Origin: Kappaphycus alvarezii
Lineage: Eukaryota; Rhodophyta; Florideophyceae; Gigartinales; Solieriaceae
Assembly: GCA_002205965.3 (NCBI GenBank)
Contig: NADL03000485.1
Location: 124,001-188,000 of the forward strand
DNA length: 64,000 nucleotides
Reading direction: 5' to 3'
Shown: positions 60,320-64,000 of the stretch, piece after piece
How the letters are laid out: each line of letters begins with the position of its first letter
Numbering within the stretch: position 1 is the first letter of the stretch
Made by a program: the position numbers and the translations under genes
Notes under the pieces: model-generated
Database searches by the model: none
Told to the model about the DNA's origin: nothing
The model's input: the letters and a program-made list of their open reading frames with translations, nothing else

Positions 60320-63300
60320 TCACGTGATGCCAGGCCACTTGATCTGAATGTGTTTGTTTCTCTGAGATATTTGCTCATTCATTGCGACATCCAAGGCCCC
60401 AGGACTTTCAGTGGTGATAGTAGTTTGATTCAAAGTAAAGTGAACTTCCTCAAAAGGAGCGAAGTTAGTGTTTCCCGGTATAGACCTCGTACCCATGTCA
60501 GGGTTTGGCGCATGTTTAGAGTGCAATTTATTCTGCTCCTGCGGATGAGGGTGCGATTATTGCTTGCTCTTGGCTTTTGCAGAGAATTGGTCCAGCATTC
60601 AGTGAAATGATATAACAGGTAGTGGAACGCCTTGCATGCTTGCATCCTGCCCAGTCTGAATCCTAGTATGCTTGAAGGGAGCTAGAATGCTTATCTTTAT
60701 TTGTCTTGTGATGGAGTCCATATCGGGAGGTTTCGGGACATATCGCAAAATTATCTTAACGAGTTGTCAGTTTCGATTTGTAGGGGCATGTGTTTGACGG
60801 GTCAGAGAAGGGACTGAGAACGCGAGGTCTGGTCGTGTACACATAAATAAGTAAAGCAGTTCTCCAATTAATGAGAGGTATCCGGCATGATCAAAGCCAC
60901 AAAGTAAAGATTTATTTAGGTATGCTGGCATGGTGTCAGCATCCGTTGGTAAAGAAGTGCGGGTGATATTGCATCCTTTCATGTCTTATTTTCGAACAAT
61001 GTCTTTCGCATAAAGTGGCTGTCTTATGCGTACCCCGTATGAACTGTATTGCAATACTCATCCAGTGAAACAATGTAGCTTGTCAAATCAATGCGACCTC
61101 CGAGTTGTTGTCTGAAGTGGTATAGTATTGGCTTGGAGTTAGAAATAAAGATCATTTCGTCCACCACTGCTACGAGATATAGGATCTCGTTACTATACTT
61201 CTTAAAGTATAGTTGCTGGTCAATCTTTGAGCATGTAAAACTCCTGTTGACAAGAGTCTTGGAGGGCAAAGATCCCCATATTTTCCGTTTTGTTTTGTCC
61301 CATACATGGATTTAAGGAGTTCACAGACAAACCTAGTGCGTGCTTGAATCATACTATCGTCAGAAGGTTGTTCCATCAATATTGGAACATCTAGATCCTC
61401 GTACAAATATGCGTTTGGGATGTCTCCGCCTTCGATTATGAATCCATTTGAGGCCGCGATTGCCAGTAATATTTTTATCGCATCGTGTGATGCGGCGGAG
61501 ACATACAACTGTGAGGGCTCAAAGTCGACATGGTGGCTCTGTAAATCCCCCCAGAGGCAGCATTTTGCTTTGGTGAAGAATTCTTTCCCAATCCTGTCTA
61601 ATTTTTTAAGTTTAAAGTTCCAAGGGAATGGTATTGGTAGGGTTCACTTGAGATAACGCCGAGTACCTCTTCTCACCTAAGCACAGTACTATCTTTCTAT
61701 TGCAGAGTTAGAATTCTTTTTTGAAGGACCTTCTTGAACGAGGTTGGTATTTTGGTGTCGTACGAGCGTTTTTGGAATGATACCTATGAACGGGGTAAGC
61801 GATAGACTTCGAAAGCTTGGGCCAATAGTTCTTCAGAGAAATTGTCTCCATCGCCGATATCGTTATGGCTGTACTCTGATTGTCTTGATAATCCCTCTAA
61901 TAGAGTTGCGACGCCTGGGAACTGTTCCTTTGAACATGATTTCAAGTCCTGGGTTCGAGTGAGAATTATTTTATTTTCACAGGGAAGAAATATCCGATAG
62001 AGAACCTGGTCAGTTCTAATTCCAACAAAGAATCCATGGATAGACTTTGCAACGGATTTATTTTGAGTCGACGTGCATGGTTTGTATAAGAGTGCTAAGC
62101 CATGTTGTCCAAACCTCTGAAATTGGAGAAATTGATGTTTGTTCTTGGATTCCAACTGAGAATGGGTATCATATTGTCGGTTTTCGATGCTGGTAGTCTG
62201 TTGCGTAGCCATATAGCGTGTTGCATATCCTCAGCCCATAGGTTCTGAGGTAGGCTTGAACCGAGAAGCAGACTGCGGCATCGTGTTGAGAATTCCTGAA
62301 TTAATCGATCCGTAGTGCCGTTGCTTTGCGACGCATAAGGAGGTGAGTATTCGAGAGCGATAAAATGCTTCTCACAATACTACTGTACGATGTTTGCGGT
62401 GTTTTCACCCTCCAAGTCCAGTCGCAGGTTTAGCAAGCGGCACCCTGCTAGATTCTAGGATCCTGCCTTATAGTGCGCTATGCAGTCACTGACGTCGGAT
62501 TTTTTAGAAAAGAAATAAACATCAGAATTTAATGAGAAGTTTTTGATGATAACAATGGCATAGTTGCTTCCTCCAAGACTTGGCGGGGATATTTTGTCAT
62601 TGATTTCTAGGTGTTACAACTGTTTTGGAGAAGTTGTTATATTTTTGCTCCCTATGAGGGGAGCCTTTATCGCTTTTCCAATTTCACAGCATGTTTTCCA
62701 AAGTACGGAAAGAAACTTTTGGTACTTAGTCGAACATTTTTGCAAGCTGCATGTAGCGTTGCGGGTGAGGGTTTCCAGCTACCGAGTGCCAGTGAAGTTC
62801 CAAGTCTGCTATTGAAAACGTCTGATTGCATGAAATTCAGCCTAAGGTTACCGATTGTGTTCAGTTCTTTTGTCGCTCAGCCGAAAAGAGGCGTGTGTTG
62901 GAAGGTCTGATGAAGTCCATTGCATAAATCCCATATTCGATGTATGCTTTGTATGTGAGCTTCCTTTTAACTTTCTCGAAAAGTTGTCAAAAACTCTGTT
63001 CTCGTTCTTGTGTGTCCATATCATGTGATTTTAAGTGGAGAATAGTATGCTTAATGAATAGGAGAGTTTTCCAACCGAAATGATGTTGTTAGAGAACCTG
63101 GAAATATGGTACGCTTCGACTAATTTACCCCCATCGAGGTCGAGCTTTACAGTTCCTTTTCCGATTATGTCCGATATCCCCGATGCGGATTGTACTTCCT
63201 CCACTTAGATATATTATTTTTCTTAAAAGAATTTCTTGGAGTATACGAAATGTTGTGTGCCTCTTGAATCAATAAAACCTGAGTCCACGTTGGCTCTGTC

Positions 63301-64000
63301 CATTGTAGCAAGCTTTGACTTTAATTTTATCTTTGCAATTAACCCATATCCTCCAGGAGGGCGTCTATTGTTTAGGCTTGTCTTTGGGAAGTTCGGTGGT
63401 GGTTCATCCTGAACCATACGACTACAATAATGAGCTTGTCGCGTATAAGTGTTGATTTAGGGTTTTTCGCTTCCATCGACATTGGTAGTTGAGTATCGGC
63501 TATGAGGAAGTCGATCCCACCTTGAGTTGTGGTTATTTCCTTGGTATGATGGTTATGGATGGTCTCTACCCCCGTGATGACCACCACGGAAAAATAAAAG
63601 GCCACAACTACGGTATACTTCACTACTGCGTCCTCTACTGCCTCAAAGTCCATAAGTTTGAGCTTTATAGCAGCAGTCTTGAGCCCTATGTCCCCGTCTA
63701 CTACATACATAACAGTCAATATTGTCCCATTTGGAGTTCTTATGAATTAGTCCATTTCCAGGTCCATTTCTAAAAGCTCTTGAAACTTTCCCAGCGTCCA
63801 TGTGTTTCTTGGAAGCCTGATTTGAGGAAAAAGTAGTCATTGGTATCTTCCTGTGTTGATTCTCGCGAGGTGACATTTCCCCATCTACAGCGTTAGCTAA
63901 TTTGTCAAATATGACACTTGTCATCTGAAATGCCATTGGCGACGGTGCAAAAGATTTTGGCAGGGTACGGAGTAGCTTCCTTGCATTCTCATTTTCGGGC
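60320..64000 (-). mobile_element. Ty1/copia retrotransposon relic, runs off the window
   Basis: Fossil on the minus strand. Parts in coding order: gag end with a CCHC zinc knuckle, CYVCSRRGHRAQDC (about 63690); a protease-like DSRGTQHF stretch (about 63240); an integrase region (about 61.8-63.0 kb); reverse transcriptase (about 61.02-61.51) with GGDIPNAYLYEDLDVPI and LYLVAVVDEMIFIS; and the RT/RNase H tail at 60.77-60.98 with YLSLIGELLYLFMCTRPDLA. These are copia-type motifs. The start of gag and the 5' end lie beyond base 64000. No LTR was identified at the 3' side. Broken in many places (roughly ten or more), old. Confidence 0.75.

Overview
This is a nuclear eukaryotic window. It has an island of five ordinary genes at about 19.3-32.6 kb, with decayed transposable elements and gene-free, visibly AT-rich DNA on both sides. 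The eukaryotic gene content (APC4, Spartan/SPRTN, Myb, bHLH), short pyrimidine-rich leaders, near absence of introns (one clear 102-bp GT-AG intron) and mixture of hAT, LINE, DIRS-like, Ty1/copia and Ty3/gypsy relics suggest an intron-poor alga or protist. A red alga is my best guess, at low confidence. No rRNA, tRNA or CRISPR array is visible.

Layout. 1-1.6 kb: part of a hAT DNA transposon (minus). 2.6-9.1 kb: LINE pieces on both strands and three copies of an unidentified repeated coding relic, with several hairpin-forming repeats. 9.1-19 kb: no recognisable gene; from about 14 kb onward it is studded with palindromic GTAC tracts (TACTGTACAGTA type). 19.3-20.5 kb: Myb/SANT protein (+). 22.9-23.8 kb: six-helix transporter-like membrane protein with a His-rich tail (-). 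25.6-26.7 kb: bHLH protein with a GAF-like C-terminal domain (+). 27.4-29.6 kb: APC4, a subunit of the anaphase-promoting complex (+). 30.4-32.6 kb: SPRTN/Spartan DNA-protein crosslink protease with four UBZ4 fingers (-), convergent with APC4. 32.8-35.6 kb: a second, fuller hAT copy (+). 37.3-42.5 kb: DIRS-like tyrosine-recombinase retroelement and the tail of another copy. 42.9-60 kb: AT-rich DNA with a Ty3/gypsy integrase relic near 55.5 kb. 60.3-64 kb: Ty1/copia relic (-) running off the edge.

Two patterns cut across the genes. First, each of the five has a GTAC-palindrome tract about 120-600 bp upstream of its start, in a region otherwise free of genes. This could be a shared promoter element or debris of a mobile repeat. 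Second, each of the five has one to three single-base frame changes, with good coding sequence on both sides. The Spartan one falls in a G4/C4 run. Assembly indel errors are the simplest explanation, so frame breaks in this window should not be read as loss of function without checking the raw data.

Functionally, APC4 (cell-cycle ubiquitin ligase scaffold) and Spartan (replication-coupled repair) form a tail-to-tail pair. The two transcription factors and the membrane protein show no evident link to them.
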